Notes under the pieces: model-generated
What the model was told of the DNA's origin: nothing
What the model saw: the letters and a program-made list of their open reading frames with translations, nothing else
Databases searched by the model: none
Position numbers and translations under genes: made by a program
Part shown: one piece after another, positions 25,133-34,614 of the stretch
Numbering within the stretch: position 1 is the first letter of the stretch
How the letters are laid out: each line of letters begins with the position of its first letter
Source: Clostridia bacterium
Lineage (GTDB): Bacteria; Bacillota; Clostridia; Christensenellales; Borkfalkiaceae
Length of the DNA: 35,974 nucleotides
Direction of reading: 5' to 3'
Assembly: GCA_021204625.1 (NCBI GenBank)
Contig: JAJPZA010000031.1
Coordinates: forward strand, 1-35,974

Positions 25133-26302
25133 ATGAAGAAGATAGATTCGGAGGGCAAGGTGAAGTATCTCTCCGTAAAGGAGACGGCGGCCAAGTGGGG
25201 CGTTACGGAGAGAAGGATTACGCAGATGTGCAACAAGGGCCTCATCAAAGGAGCCATACAGCGCGGCGAGGCAAAGAAGTACTGGCTCATTCCCACCTAC
25301 GCGAAAAAGCCCGAAGACAAGAGGGTCCGCACGGGAAGGTATTCCAAGGGCAAGGACGGAATCTTGGACAGGTTCATGAACGAGCTGTTCGAGACGGATC
25401 CCATCTCAAAGCTCAAGGAGCTTCCTGCAGGGTCTGTGGACATGATCATAACGGACCTTTCCTTTATGCAGCGGGATGAGAAGGACATGGAGTCTCTTCC
25501 CACAATGTGGTCTGAATGCAGAAGGGTTCTCAAGGACACAGGCATTGCCGTTGTATGCACGGAAGGCCCCAGGGGATTCAAGGTAATCGCCGGAAACGAA
25601 GGGTGGCTGAGGTACAAGTTCACATGGATATACAACAGCGGATGGATTGAACGCTGCCCCTCATTCATGCCCAGGCGTCATCATATGGATGTGTGGGTTT
25701 TTGCCAAGGATGACGAGACGGCCTCGCTCCGCGGCAAGGCTGCAGACTTTGAAGGGCTCGTGCATTACGGCTCCGATGATGCCGGATGCATCACGGATGT
25801 CATCTGCTTCCAGAAAAAAGACGGGAGCATGGTGACGGGGTTTGAAAGTGAGAAGGAGCTTTTGGGAAGGTTCCTCATCCGCACATACACGAAACCAGGG
25901 GACGTGGTTTTGGACAACGCATGCAGCATGCTGTCCTTCATAAAGGCAGCCCTTGGCGAGGGCAGGAATTTCATTGGCATGGAGGCCAGGAACTATCCGC
26001 TGAGCCGGGAGTACTATAAGGATGATGCCGGTTCAAGCGGGCTTCACATGGCAGACTCCGCTTCCATAAAAACGCGCTCATACATAGAGGACAACATGCT
26101 GGACCTGTACAAGGTATGGAAGGATCTTCCAATGAAGCAGCGCCTGAACATCGAATACGCCGGAGAGATAGCCGAGTTCGAGAGATACAATGACGACCTT
26201 TTCGAGCTGTATAACGCAGGCGAATATCCCGATTATTACGGATATTCGTTTGAAGAGTTTCGGAAAGGGCCGGAAGAAGGCACGGAGGATGAGAAGCAAT
26301 GA
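25133..26302 (+). CDS. HTH (excisionase/MerR-like) fused to a degenerate beta-class DNA methyltransferase-like domain
   Basis: N-term YLSVKETAAKWGVTERRITQMCNKGLIKGAIQRGEAKKYWLIP; then LKELPAGSVDMIITDLSF, KFTWIYNSG, LGRFLIRTYTKPGDVVLDNACSMLSFIKAALGEGRNFIGMEARNY matches the MTase scaffold. Confidence 0.8.
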   Translation: MKKIDSEGKVKYLSVKETAAKWGVTERRITQMCNKGLIKGAIQRGEAKKYWLIPTYAKKPEDKRVRTGRYSKGKDGILDRFMNELFETDPISKLKELPAGSVDMIITDLSFMQRDEKDMESLPTMWSECRRVLKDTGIAVVCTEGPRGFKVIAGNEGWLRYKFTWIYNSGWIERCPSFMPRRHHMDVWVFAKDDETASLRGKAADFEGLVHYGSDDAGCITDVICFQKKDGSMVTGFESEKELLGRFLIRTYTKPGDVVLDNACSMLSFIKAALGEGRNFIGMEARNYPLSREYYKDDAGSSGLHMADSASIKTRSYIEDNMLDLYKVWKDLPMKQRLNIEYAGEIAEFERYNDDLFELYNAGEYPDYYGYSFEEFRKGPEEGTEDEKQ

Positions 26303-27525
26303 CAGAAACCAGACTGGACAAATACGCAACCTTGCTTGTTAAAACCGGGCTCAACGTGAAGCCCGGGCAGGAAGTGATCATTCAGTGCGGCCTGGACCAG
26401 CCGGACTTCGTAACCCTTGTGGTGAAGAAGTGCTATGAGGCCGGCGCATCCAGGGTCACCGTTAAATGGGAGCACATGCCCGTCTCAAAACTCGGATATG
26501 AGTACCGCTCTTTGGAGACCCTTTCGGAGGTTTTGCCTCAGGAGACGGAGGAATGGAAGAGGCGCGCGGAAAAGCACGTGTGCTATCTGTGGCTGGATTC
26601 GGATGACCCGGACGGGCTGGACGGCACGGACAGCGAGAAGATCGCCAGGGCAAATATGGCCAGGTATCCGTACCTCAAGCCGTACAAGGATGCTTTGGAG
26701 AACAATTACCAGTGGTGCATAGCCGCCGTCCCCGGGAAGGCATGGGCCAGGAAGATTTTCCCGTCTTTGGATGAAGACGCCGCAGTGGAAAAGCTTTGGG
26801 AATACATACTTCTCTGTTCCCGTGTGGACGATGATCCTGTGGAGGCTTGGCGCAGGCACAATGAAGAGCTGGACATGCGCTGCGCCGTACTTAACAGGTA
26901 CCGTTTTGACCGCCTGGAATACAGGAGCCCGGGCGGCACGGATTTCACCGTATGGCTCAATCCCAAGGGCATTTTCTCCGCCGGCGGGGAGTATTCATTG
27001 AGCAACGGCGTGTACTTCAATCCAAATATTCCCAGCGAGGAAGTGTTCACGTCTCCCTTGAGCGGAAAGGCTGAAGGGAAGGTCGTTGCCACAAAGCCGC
27101 TGTCCTACCAGGGGAAGCTCATAGAGGATTTCTGGTTCGTCTTCAGGGACGGCGCCGTCTCCGAGGTCCATGCCCGCACCAACCAGGATGCCCTGGAAAA
27201 GATGGTGAAGATGGACGAAGGGGCCTGCAGGATTGGCGAAGTGGCCCTCATAGCCCTGGATTCTCCCGTGAACCTCACAGGGGTCCTGTTCTACAACACC
27301 CTGTTTGATGAGAACGCCAGCTGCCACATAGCCCTGGGGCGCGGGTTCAACGAGTGCCTTGAGGGATATGAGAGCATGACTGTGGAGGAGTGCGAAAAGG
27401 CCGGGGTGAACAATTCCATGATTCACACAGACTTCATGATAGGCTCTCCGGACCTCTGCATAACGGGCATCACAAAGGACGGAGAGAGGATCCCGGTGTT
27501 CATAAACGGCCGCTGGGCCTTTTGA
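26299..27525 (+). CDS. Aminopeptidase, M29 (thermophilic metalloprotease) family
   Basis: KYATLLVKTGLNVKPGQEVIIQCGLDQPDFV, GTDFTVWLNP, ALGRGFNEC, NNSMIHTDFMIGSPDLCITGITKDG. Confidence 0.92.
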   Translation: MTETRLDKYATLLVKTGLNVKPGQEVIIQCGLDQPDFVTLVVKKCYEAGASRVTVKWEHMPVSKLGYEYRSLETLSEVLPQETEEWKRRAEKHVCYLWLDSDDPDGLDGTDSEKIARANMARYPYLKPYKDALENNYQWCIAAVPGKAWARKIFPSLDEDAAVEKLWEYILLCSRVDDDPVEAWRRHNEELDMRCAVLNRYRFDRLEYRSPGGTDFTVWLNPKGIFSAGGEYSLSNGVYFNPNIPSEEVFTSPLSGKAEGKVVATKPLSYQGKLIEDFWFVFRDGAVSEVHARTNQDALEKMVKMDEGACRIGEVALIALDSPVNLTGVLFYNTLFDENASCHIALGRGFNECLEGYESMTVEECEKAGVNNSMIHTDFMIGSPDLCITGITKDGERIPVFINGRWAF

Positions 27526-27638
27526 CCCGCTTGCCGCATACCGGAACATGCCGATGCGGGAGCATGCCGCATACATATATGGGCATCATCTGAGGCTGCA
27601 TCCCTGCAGCCGTCCGGACGGATTGATACAGGAGGGAT

Positions 27639-28130
27639 ATGACAGTGCTTTATTTAGGAAAGCTTGAGGAGCTGGAGAACAGGCTCTATGAAAAGAAGCC
27701 GAAGCTTACCAGGGCGGAGCAGAGGATTATAGAAATGTACACGGAATCCAAGAAGTGCGGCTATGACTATCTGTGCGTGGACGCCATCTCGGTGGGCTGC
27801 CTGCTCTCCCGTTATGACAGAGTGAACACCGAGGCTCTGCAGTTCCAGATTGACGTCATAGAAGAGCTGAGAAAGCTCGGCGTCAGGCACGTGCTGTATA
27901 CAAGAGAGCCGGATTTTGTGAAGGATATGTATTTTTTTTGCTATATCTGCGGCTGCAAGGTGAACGCATTTGACCCATGGATCCGTCATGACGAGATGTG
28001 CTCATCCAGGGAAAGGGGCGTAATACTGGACCTGAACAGGAACGAGACGGAAATCATAACGCCCCAGATTCCCTCAAGGAATGAGTATTACAGCAACCGC
28101 GGCAGAGGGGATGCCACATATCTGGACTGA
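27639..28130 (+). CDS. Hypothetical protein
   Basis: MTVLYLGKLEELENRLYEKKPKLTRAEQRIIEMY...; GGAGG SD upstream. Confidence 0.65.
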   Translation: MTVLYLGKLEELENRLYEKKPKLTRAEQRIIEMYTESKKCGYDYLCVDAISVGCLLSRYDRVNTEALQFQIDVIEELRKLGVRHVLYTREPDFVKDMYFFCYICGCKVNAFDPWIRHDEMCSSRERGVILDLNRNETEIITPQIPSRNEYYSNRGRGDATYLD

Positions 28131-28160
28131 GTCCGGCAGGAACCGGCCTGCTTCAGGTTT

Positions 28161-28247
28161 GGGAAGCCGCCCGGGCTGCTGCGGCGGATTTATCAGGCCG
28201 GGCTGCTGCGTCGGATATATCAGGGTCCGTGCTGTTTCGGAGGATAT
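28161..28247. repeat. Imperfect tandem repeat, 3 x about 27-29 bp (CCGGGCTGCTGCGKCGGATWTATCAGG)
   Basis: Direct reading; last degenerate copy runs into the SD of the next gene. Confidence 0.75.
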
Positions 28248-28263
28248 ATTAGGAGGGAAAAGG

Positions 28264-29286
28264 ATGAGCAAGATACCGGAGCATGAGATTCATGTCACGC
28301 CCAATAAAAAGGGCAAGGGATATCTGTATGAGATAGATTTTGAGAATGAGCTCGGGAAGTTCTACGCCGTTGCCAATGACGCGGAGTCATGCGAAAAGGC
28401 CTTCCGCAAGCAGTACAGGCACGAGCTTAAGAAGGCCATGAGGGAATATGAAGGCACGGATGAAGAGCCGGAGGCAGGCGGGGAGCCGGAGGCGAGCCCC
28501 TCGGACCCGGACGCCGTGTACAGGATGCAGTCCTCGAAAAGCAAGATAAGGGTGGAGCTCAACCAGGACAATCTGCCAAGGGATCTGGGGTCTCTTGCGG
28601 ACCTGTTCTTTGACGTCGTGTACAAGCAGGACCCGGACATGCCACAGGAGGAGCTTGCCAAAAACAGGGACCTTTTCAACCTTTTGGTGGTAAGCGCCAA
28701 CGAGGACCGGAGCATGACGTATCTGGACTCGCATGACATCAAGGACACCTGCAAGACGCTGGTGGAGGATGACAATTCCGAAGTGGCGGAAATGATAGAG
28801 CAGATAGTCGTCAAGATGAAGAGCCTGGCTTCCGGCATCTATTCCATCCGCCGGGACATCCAGAATGACATGCGTGAGAAGTATGACATCATGACGGACG
28901 AAGAGATAGGGGAGCTCCTTTCCGGAACGGCCGGAACCAAGTTCCAGCTCATGTTCGCCGTCCCGCTGTTCATAGGGATAGACATCAGCCAAAGGCGCCA
29001 GATAAGGATTCACAAGGGTTACGTCTCCACGACCACGGACATGGACGAGAGGGATGAGATGAACATGAATCACTACACCATGACGGACAACCTGGACGGC
29101 TTCATCACGAAGAACACGGACAGGAAGCTCGGCAAGTACAGGGACAATGACGGGAAGATCTCAGACCACGCCATCGCCCTCACGATCGGAGACCCCTCGC
29201 AGCTCGAGGACATTCTCACGGAGCACTGCCCCGGCCACACTTTAAAGGACCTGTACGCAACCTTCTGGGTAAGAGGACTGGACTGA
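28264..29286 (+). CDS. Hypothetical protein
   Basis: AGGAGGG SD then MSKIPEHEIHVTPNKKGKGYLYEIDFENELGKFYAVAND... Confidence 0.8.
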   Translation: MSKIPEHEIHVTPNKKGKGYLYEIDFENELGKFYAVANDAESCEKAFRKQYRHELKKAMREYEGTDEEPEAGGEPEASPSDPDAVYRMQSSKSKIRVELNQDNLPRDLGSLADLFFDVVYKQDPDMPQEELAKNRDLFNLLVVSANEDRSMTYLDSHDIKDTCKTLVEDDNSEVAEMIEQIVVKMKSLASGIYSIRRDIQNDMREKYDIMTDEEIGELLSGTAGTKFQLMFAVPLFIGIDISQRRQIRIHKGYVSTTTDMDERDEMNMNHYTMTDNLDGFITKNTDRKLGKYRDNDGKISDHAIALTIGDPSQLEDILTEHCPGHTLKDLYATFWVRGLD

Positions 29287-29359
29287 AGGACGTCTTTTCC
29301 AGCCTCTTCCAGAGGCCTTCCAGAGAGCCCCACAGGGAGGGCAGGAACTTTGCGAAACA

Positions 29360-29390
29360 TAAAAGGGCGGCCCTTAAGCCGTCCTTTGCA
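29360..29390. terminator. Terminator-like hairpin between convergent genes
   Basis: AAAGGGCGGC-CCTTA-AGCCGTCCTTT. Confidence 0.55.
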
Positions 29391-29444
29391 GTCTAATACG
29401 ATAAAAAATTACTATGCAAAAAATGGATTGGAGCAAAAAAGGGG

Positions 29445-30608
29445 TCAGTCCACCTGCAGGACGTAGAATTTGAGGTAGCAGGTCTCGTCCATGGAAAGGC
29501 GGGCCGGATGGTCCGGAGCCTGGGTCCGGGTCTCCAGAATGCGGACGGTCTTGCCGGCCTCGCAGGCCGCTTCGGTAAGCATCTTCTCGAAGAGGGTCCG
29601 GGTCATGTAATGGGAGCAGGAACAGGTCACAAGGTAGCCGCCCGGGCGGACTATCTTCATTGCCGAGATGTTGATGTCCTTGTATCCCCGGCAGGCATCC
29701 TTCACTTCGTTGGCGCTCTTGCAGAAAGCCGGAGGGTCCAGGATTACGGTGTCAAAGGTTCTGCCGCTCCTGCGGAAATCGCGGAGAAGGTCGAAGACGT
29801 CCCCCTGCAGCGTGGAGATGTTGGCAAAGCCGTTAAGGTCCGCGTTGGCCTTCACATTGGACAGGGCAAGGGGCGAGATGTCGCAGGCGGTCACATGGGT
29901 GGCGGCCGTGGCTGCGTTCATGGAGAAGCCGCCGCTGTTGCAGAAGCAGTCCAGAACCTCGCCTTTGGAGTATCTCCGCACCGCGAAGCGGTTCTCTTTC
30001 TGGTCCAGAAAGTAGCCTGTCTTCTGTCCTTCCTTCACGTCCACGAGCATCTTCAGCCCGTTTTCCACAATGGGGCAGAAGTCCGGGACTTCGCCGTACA
30101 AGAGGCCTTTCACGGGTTCCAGGCCTTCTTTTTTCCGGACCGCAACGTCGCTGCGTTCGTATATGCCCTTCGGGCTGAAAATCTTCACAAGGCACCTGGT
30201 GACAAGGTCGCGCCTTAGGTCCATGCCAAGGGACAGAAGCTGGATTGAGAGGTAGTCCCCGTACCGGTCCACGATGAGGGCCGGAAGGTCGTCGGACTCG
30301 GCGAAAACCACGCGGTAGCAGTTTGTATAGCCCAGTTTTCTGCGGGCTTCGTTGCACTCGGAAATGCGCTTCAGGTAAAAGTCTTCAGTGTCAAGGGAAT
30401 CGTCCCGGATGAATATGCGCACAAGGATTTTGGACAGGTGGTTTATGTAGCCTTTGCCTATGAATCTGCCGTCATGGGAGTAGACGGAGGCCAGGGAGCC
30501 GTTTTTGTCCTTGCCATCTATGCGCTCAACTTCGTTGGCATAGACCCAGCTGTGGCCGGAAAGAAGCCGTTTTTCCTCGCTTTTTTTAAGAAAGATGTTA
30601 TAACCCAT
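29445..30608 (-). CDS. rlmI: Class I SAM-dependent 23S rRNA (cytosine) methyltransferase, RlmI-like
   Basis: PUA-like N-term (LLSGHSWVYANEVERI), VDVKEGQKTGYFLDQKENR, VLDCFCNSGGFSMNAA, VILDPPAFCKS, VTCSCSHYM. Confidence 0.88.
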   Translation of the reverse strand: MGYNIFLKKSEEKRLLSGHSWVYANEVERIDGKDKNGSLASVYSHDGRFIGKGYINHLSKILVRIFIRDDSLDTEDFYLKRISECNEARRKLGYTNCYRVVFAESDDLPALIVDRYGDYLSIQLLSLGMDLRRDLVTRCLVKIFSPKGIYERSDVAVRKKEGLEPVKGLLYGEVPDFCPIVENGLKMLVDVKEGQKTGYFLDQKENRFAVRRYSKGEVLDCFCNSGGFSMNAATAATHVTACDISPLALSNVKANADLNGFANISTLQGDVFDLLRDFRRSGRTFDTVILDPPAFCKSANEVKDACRGYKDINISAMKIVRPGGYLVTCSCSHYMTRTLFEKMLTEAACEAGKTVRILETRTQAPDHPARLSMDETCYLKFYVLQVD

Positions 30609-30667
30609 GCCATAAGTGTAGCAAAATAACACCCGGTTGGCAAACGTTTTAATAATAGGTAAAGTGT

Positions 30668-30697
30668 TTGATTTTTGCCGGAGGCGTATGCTATACT
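30668..30697 (+). promoter_or_regulatory. Promoter of the ABC exporter operon
   Basis: TTGATT-N18-TATACT; start ATG only 9 nt after the -10. Confidence 0.55.
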
Positions 30698-30706
30698 CTA
30701 TAAGAT

Positions 30707-32503
30707 ATGAGACTCATATTCAGGTATCTGAAAAATTACAAGGTCATGGCCATAATGGCGCCGCTGTTCAAGCTGCTGGAAGTCATCTTTGAGCTTCTGG
30801 TGCCCAAGTTCGTGGCGCAGATTATAAACGTCGGAATTAACGGGGATGCGGGCTGGCAGTATATTCTGGTCCGCTGCATCATCCTCGTGGTTTTCGGCAT
30901 AGTGGGATATGTAGTCGGAGTCATAGCCCAGTGGTTCGCGGCCAAGGCAGCCGTGGGGGTCTCAAAGGATTTAAGGGCGGACATGTTCCGCAAGATTGAA
31001 AGCCTCTCGTACGCGGACCTGGACAAGGCCGGCACGTCAACGCTCATCAACCGCATCACCAATGACGTCAACCAGATCCAGACTGGCGTCAACATGATGC
31101 TCCGTCTTTTCCTGCGTTCGCCCATCGTGGTCATCGGAGCCATGATAATGGCCTTCACGGTAAGCTGGAAGGCCGGCATCCTTTTCGCCGTGGTCATCTG
31201 CGTGCTTTTCGCCGTGGTCTTCGCTATCATGATCGTCACGATGCCCATGTACAAAAAAGTCCAGGGCAACATGGACGGCGTAACCCTTGCAACCCGCGAG
31301 ACGCTTGCAGGCTCCAGGGTAATCCGCGCGTTCTGCAAGGAAGAGGAGGAGATCTCCAATTACAATGAGAAGGTGGAGAAGCTCGCCAAGTCACAGAAGC
31401 ACGTGGGCCGCATCTCAGCCCTTCTCAATCCTCTTACATACGTAATCATAAACCTGGGCATAATAGCCCTCATATACACCGGCGTCCTTCAGTTCAACTC
31501 CGGAGAGCTCCTTCAGGGAGACATCGTGGAGCTGTACAACTATATGTCCCAGATACTCATTGAGCTCATAAAGGTCGCCAACCTGGTCATGATAATAACC
31601 AAGAGCCTAGCCTCTTCGTCAAGAGTCCAGGCCGTCCTGGACATGCAGCCCTCCTTAAAGCACGCCTTCGCGGCTCTTCCCGAAGGGGCGGCGCAGGAGG
31701 GAGCTCCTGCGGTTTCCGCTGAATCCGCAGCCGCAGCGCCTGCTCCGGCCCATGGGGCTCCGTTTGTAAGCTTCAGGAACGTTTCCATGAGATATTCGGA
31801 CGGAGCGGAAAGGGCACTTGCGGACATATCGTTCGAGGCCGAGAGGGGCCAGACGATAGGAGTCATCGGAGGCACGGGCTCCGGAAAGACAACGCTCATA
31901 AACCTCATCCCTCATTTCTATGACGCCACGGAGGGCGAGGTTGAGATAGACGGCGTGAACGTCAACGAATACCAGGATGAAAAGCTCCGCGACATGTGCG
32001 GCGTCGTTCCCCAGAAGGCCGTCCTCTTCCGCGGCACTCTTCGCGAGAACATGAAGTGGGGGGATGACAGCGCCACGGATGAAGAGATATATGAGGCCCT
32101 TGCGGCCGCGCAGGCCATGGACGTTGTGAAGGCCAAGGAAAAGGGCCTGGACGAGCCTGTGGAGCAGATGGGCAAGAACTTCTCCGGAGGCCAGAGGCAG
32201 AGGCTCACAATAGCCCGCGCCCTGGTCAAAAAGCCCGAGATCCTCATCCTGGATGACAGCGCCTCGGCGCTGGATTACGCCACGGACGCAAACCTAAGAA
32301 AATCCCTCAAGGACCTGTCTTTCAAGCCCTTGGTGTTCATTGTCTCCCAGAGAGCCTCGTCCGTCCGCAATGCGGACAAGATCATAGTTCTGGACGGAGG
32401 CAGGGCCGTAGGGATCGGTACTCATGATGAGCTTGTCAAAACCTGCGACGTATATAAAGAAATCTGTATGGCCCAGTACGGCAAGGAAGGAGGCGCCGCA
32501 TGA
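30707..32503 (+). CDS. ABC transporter ATP-binding/permease subunit 1 (heterodimeric exporter type)
   Basis: Exporter TMD; IGVIGGTGSGKTTL; FSGGQRQRLTIARAL; ILDDSASALD. Confidence 0.94.
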   Translation: MRLIFRYLKNYKVMAIMAPLFKLLEVIFELLVPKFVAQIINVGINGDAGWQYILVRCIILVVFGIVGYVVGVIAQWFAAKAAVGVSKDLRADMFRKIESLSYADLDKAGTSTLINRITNDVNQIQTGVNMMLRLFLRSPIVVIGAMIMAFTVSWKAGILFAVVICVLFAVVFAIMIVTMPMYKKVQGNMDGVTLATRETLAGSRVIRAFCKEEEEISNYNEKVEKLAKSQKHVGRISALLNPLTYVIINLGIIALIYTGVLQFNSGELLQGDIVELYNYMSQILIELIKVANLVMIITKSLASSSRVQAVLDMQPSLKHAFAALPEGAAQEGAPAVSAESAAAAPAPAHGAPFVSFRNVSMRYSDGAERALADISFEAERGQTIGVIGGTGSGKTTLINLIPHFYDATEGEVEIDGVNVNEYQDEKLRDMCGVVPQKAVLFRGTLRENMKWGDDSATDEEIYEALAAAQAMDVVKAKEKGLDEPVEQMGKNFSGGQRQRLTIARALVKKPEILILDDSASALDYATDANLRKSLKDLSFKPLVFIVSQRASSVRNADKIIVLDGGRAVGIGTHDELVKTCDVYKEICMAQYGKEGGAA

Positions 32504-34356
32504 AAAAGAAGCGCATGACACCTGCAGCAGCCATGGACCAGCAGAATGCAGCAAACGCCGCGGACGCCGCGCAGAAAAAGCCCGGCACCCTGATGCGTGT
32601 CATTCATGAGCTCGGACCGTACAAGTGGTTCGTGGTCCTTTCACTGTTTCTGGCTCTTCTGTCCGTGGCCGGAAACCTCACGGTGCCCATCCTGTTCGGA
32701 GACATCGTGAACGACGTCATAGACACCCAGGGCTTCACTTTAAACGCCATGGCCTTCGGCTCAGAGATGAGCGGCATGACCCTCCTGTGGATTTACATAG
32801 GAATCATAATCGCCGTTGTAATCGTGACTGCCGTCTGCCAGTGGCTCATGGGCGTCATCAACAACTTCATTGTATACAACACAGTCCGGGACGTGAGAAA
32901 GCGCGCCTTCGCCCATATCCAGGGCCTGCCCTTGAGCTACATAGACTCAAACGCAATAGGGGATATAGTAAGCCGCAACATAACGGACGTCGAGACATTC
33001 GCGGACGGGCTCATCCTTGGCTTCACGCAGCTTTTCACCGGAGTCATGACCATCGCGGGCACCCTGGTGCTCATGATAATATACAACTGGATAATTGCCA
33101 TCGTGGTGGTGGTGCTCACGCCGCTGTCCCTTCTTGTGGCCAGGTTCATAGCCACCCACACTTACTCCATGTTCAAGAAGACGTCCGAGATCCGCGGGGA
33201 GGAGACCGGATTCATCGAGGAGATGATAGGCAACCAGAAGACCGTCCAGGCCTTCGGAAGAGAGGATGAGAACAACGAGACATTTGACGAGATCAACGGC
33301 CGCCTTACGGACGCCGCCCTCAAGTCCACGTTCTATTCATCCCTCACAAATCCTTCAACCAGATTCATAAATGCCATCATATACGCCATTGTTGCATTCG
33401 TCGGCGCCATGTCCATAATCTATCCGGGCATGCTTCCGATAGCCTTCAACGTCGGCCGCCTCACAACCCTCTTAAGCTACGCGAACCAGTACGCGAAGCC
33501 CTTCAACGAAATCTCGGAAGTCGTCACGGAGCTCCAGAATGCGCTGGCCTGCGCAAAGCGAGTGTACGATCTTACGGACGAGCCGGAGCAGTCCCCGGAC
33601 GGCCCCGGAGAGCTGGAGAATGTGCAGGGCAACGTCACTTTCGAGGGCGTGGACTTCTCATATGACAAGGACCGCGAGCTCATAAAAAACCTCAACATAA
33701 CCGCCCTTGCCGGCAAGCGCATAGCGATAGTCGGACCCACCGGCTGCGGCAAGACCACCATGATAAACCTTCTCATGCGGTTCTATGACACGGACGCGGG
33801 AAGGATAACGGTGGACGGAACGGACACCCGCGACATCACCCGCCATTCCTTAAGGCGCAATTTCGGCATGGTGCTCCAGGAGACCTGGCTTCGCTCGGGC
33901 ACAGTCCGCGAAAACATCTGCATGGCCCGTCCGGACGCCACAGAGGAAGAGATGATCCGAGCCGCAAAAGCGGCCCACTCGCACAACTTCATAATGCAGC
34001 TTGAAAACGGCTACGACACCGTAATAGGCGAGGAGGGCGGCTCTCTTTCCCAGGGCCAGAAACAGCTTCTTTGCATAACCCGCGTCATGCTGGCTCTGCC
34101 GCCCATGCTCATTCTGGACGAGGCGACCTCGTCCATAGACGCCCGCACGGAGATCCGCATCCAGAAAGCTTTCAACCATCTCATGGAAGGCCGCACGTCC
34201 TTCGTTGTGGCCCACAGGCTCTCCACAATCCAGCACTCGGACCTGATCCTCGTCATGAGGGACGGCAAGGTCATAGAGCAGGGCACGCACGAATCGCTCC
34301 TTGCGCAGCACGGCTTCTACTACGAGCTGTACAACTCACAATTCGCTGTATATTAA
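32500..34356 (+). CDS. ABC transporter ATP-binding/permease subunit 2 (heterodimeric exporter type)
   Basis: 4-bp overlap (ATGA) with subunit 1; IAIVGPTGCGKTTM; LSQGQKQLLCITRVML; ILDEATSSID. Confidence 0.94.
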   Translation: MKKKRMTPAAAMDQQNAANAADAAQKKPGTLMRVIHELGPYKWFVVLSLFLALLSVAGNLTVPILFGDIVNDVIDTQGFTLNAMAFGSEMSGMTLLWIYIGIIIAVVIVTAVCQWLMGVINNFIVYNTVRDVRKRAFAHIQGLPLSYIDSNAIGDIVSRNITDVETFADGLILGFTQLFTGVMTIAGTLVLMIIYNWIIAIVVVVLTPLSLLVARFIATHTYSMFKKTSEIRGEETGFIEEMIGNQKTVQAFGREDENNETFDEINGRLTDAALKSTFYSSLTNPSTRFINAIIYAIVAFVGAMSIIYPGMLPIAFNVGRLTTLLSYANQYAKPFNEISEVVTELQNALACAKRVYDLTDEPEQSPDGPGELENVQGNVTFEGVDFSYDKDRELIKNLNITALAGKRIAIVGPTGCGKTTMINLLMRFYDTDAGRITVDGTDTRDITRHSLRRNFGMVLQETWLRSGTVRENICMARPDATEEEMIRAAKAAHSHNFIMQLENGYDTVIGEEGGSLSQGQKQLLCITRVMLALPPMLILDEATSSIDARTEIRIQKAFNHLMEGRTSFVVAHRLSTIQHSDLILVMRDGKVIEQGTHESLLAQHGFYYELYNSQFAVY

Positions 34357-34507
34357 CTTTTATTACGCAATTCAAGCCTGCATGAGCCATTTTTGCAATA
34401 AGCAGGCAAGCCTTCACAGGCTTTGCAAAAGCCTCCGGAAGGCTCCGGACAAGCCTGTATCCAAGGCAAAATGCATGCCCTTGTGCAGGGCCATATGACA
34501 ATCCCGT

Positions 34508-34533
34508 TAATCTGCAGTCCTGCTGCAGATTTT
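34508..34533 (+). terminator. Terminator of the ABC exporter operon
   Basis: AATCTGCAG-TCCTG-CTGCAGATT-TT. Confidence 0.65.
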
Positions 34534-34554
34534 CGCATAACTTGCTCCAAATCA

Positions 34555-34583
34555 TTGTTAAACGGCTCGGAGCGTGCTATACT
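34555..34583 (+). promoter_or_regulatory. Promoter of the ABC-F gene
   Basis: TTGTTA-N17-TATACT. Confidence 0.55.
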
Positions 34584-34614
34584 GTATGCGTAAATAATTT
34601 CGGAAGATGTTAAC

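Noticed and set aside
25133-26302. Active restriction-modification system
   Set aside because: No restriction endonuclease or specificity gene nearby, and the methyltransferase motifs appear degenerate.
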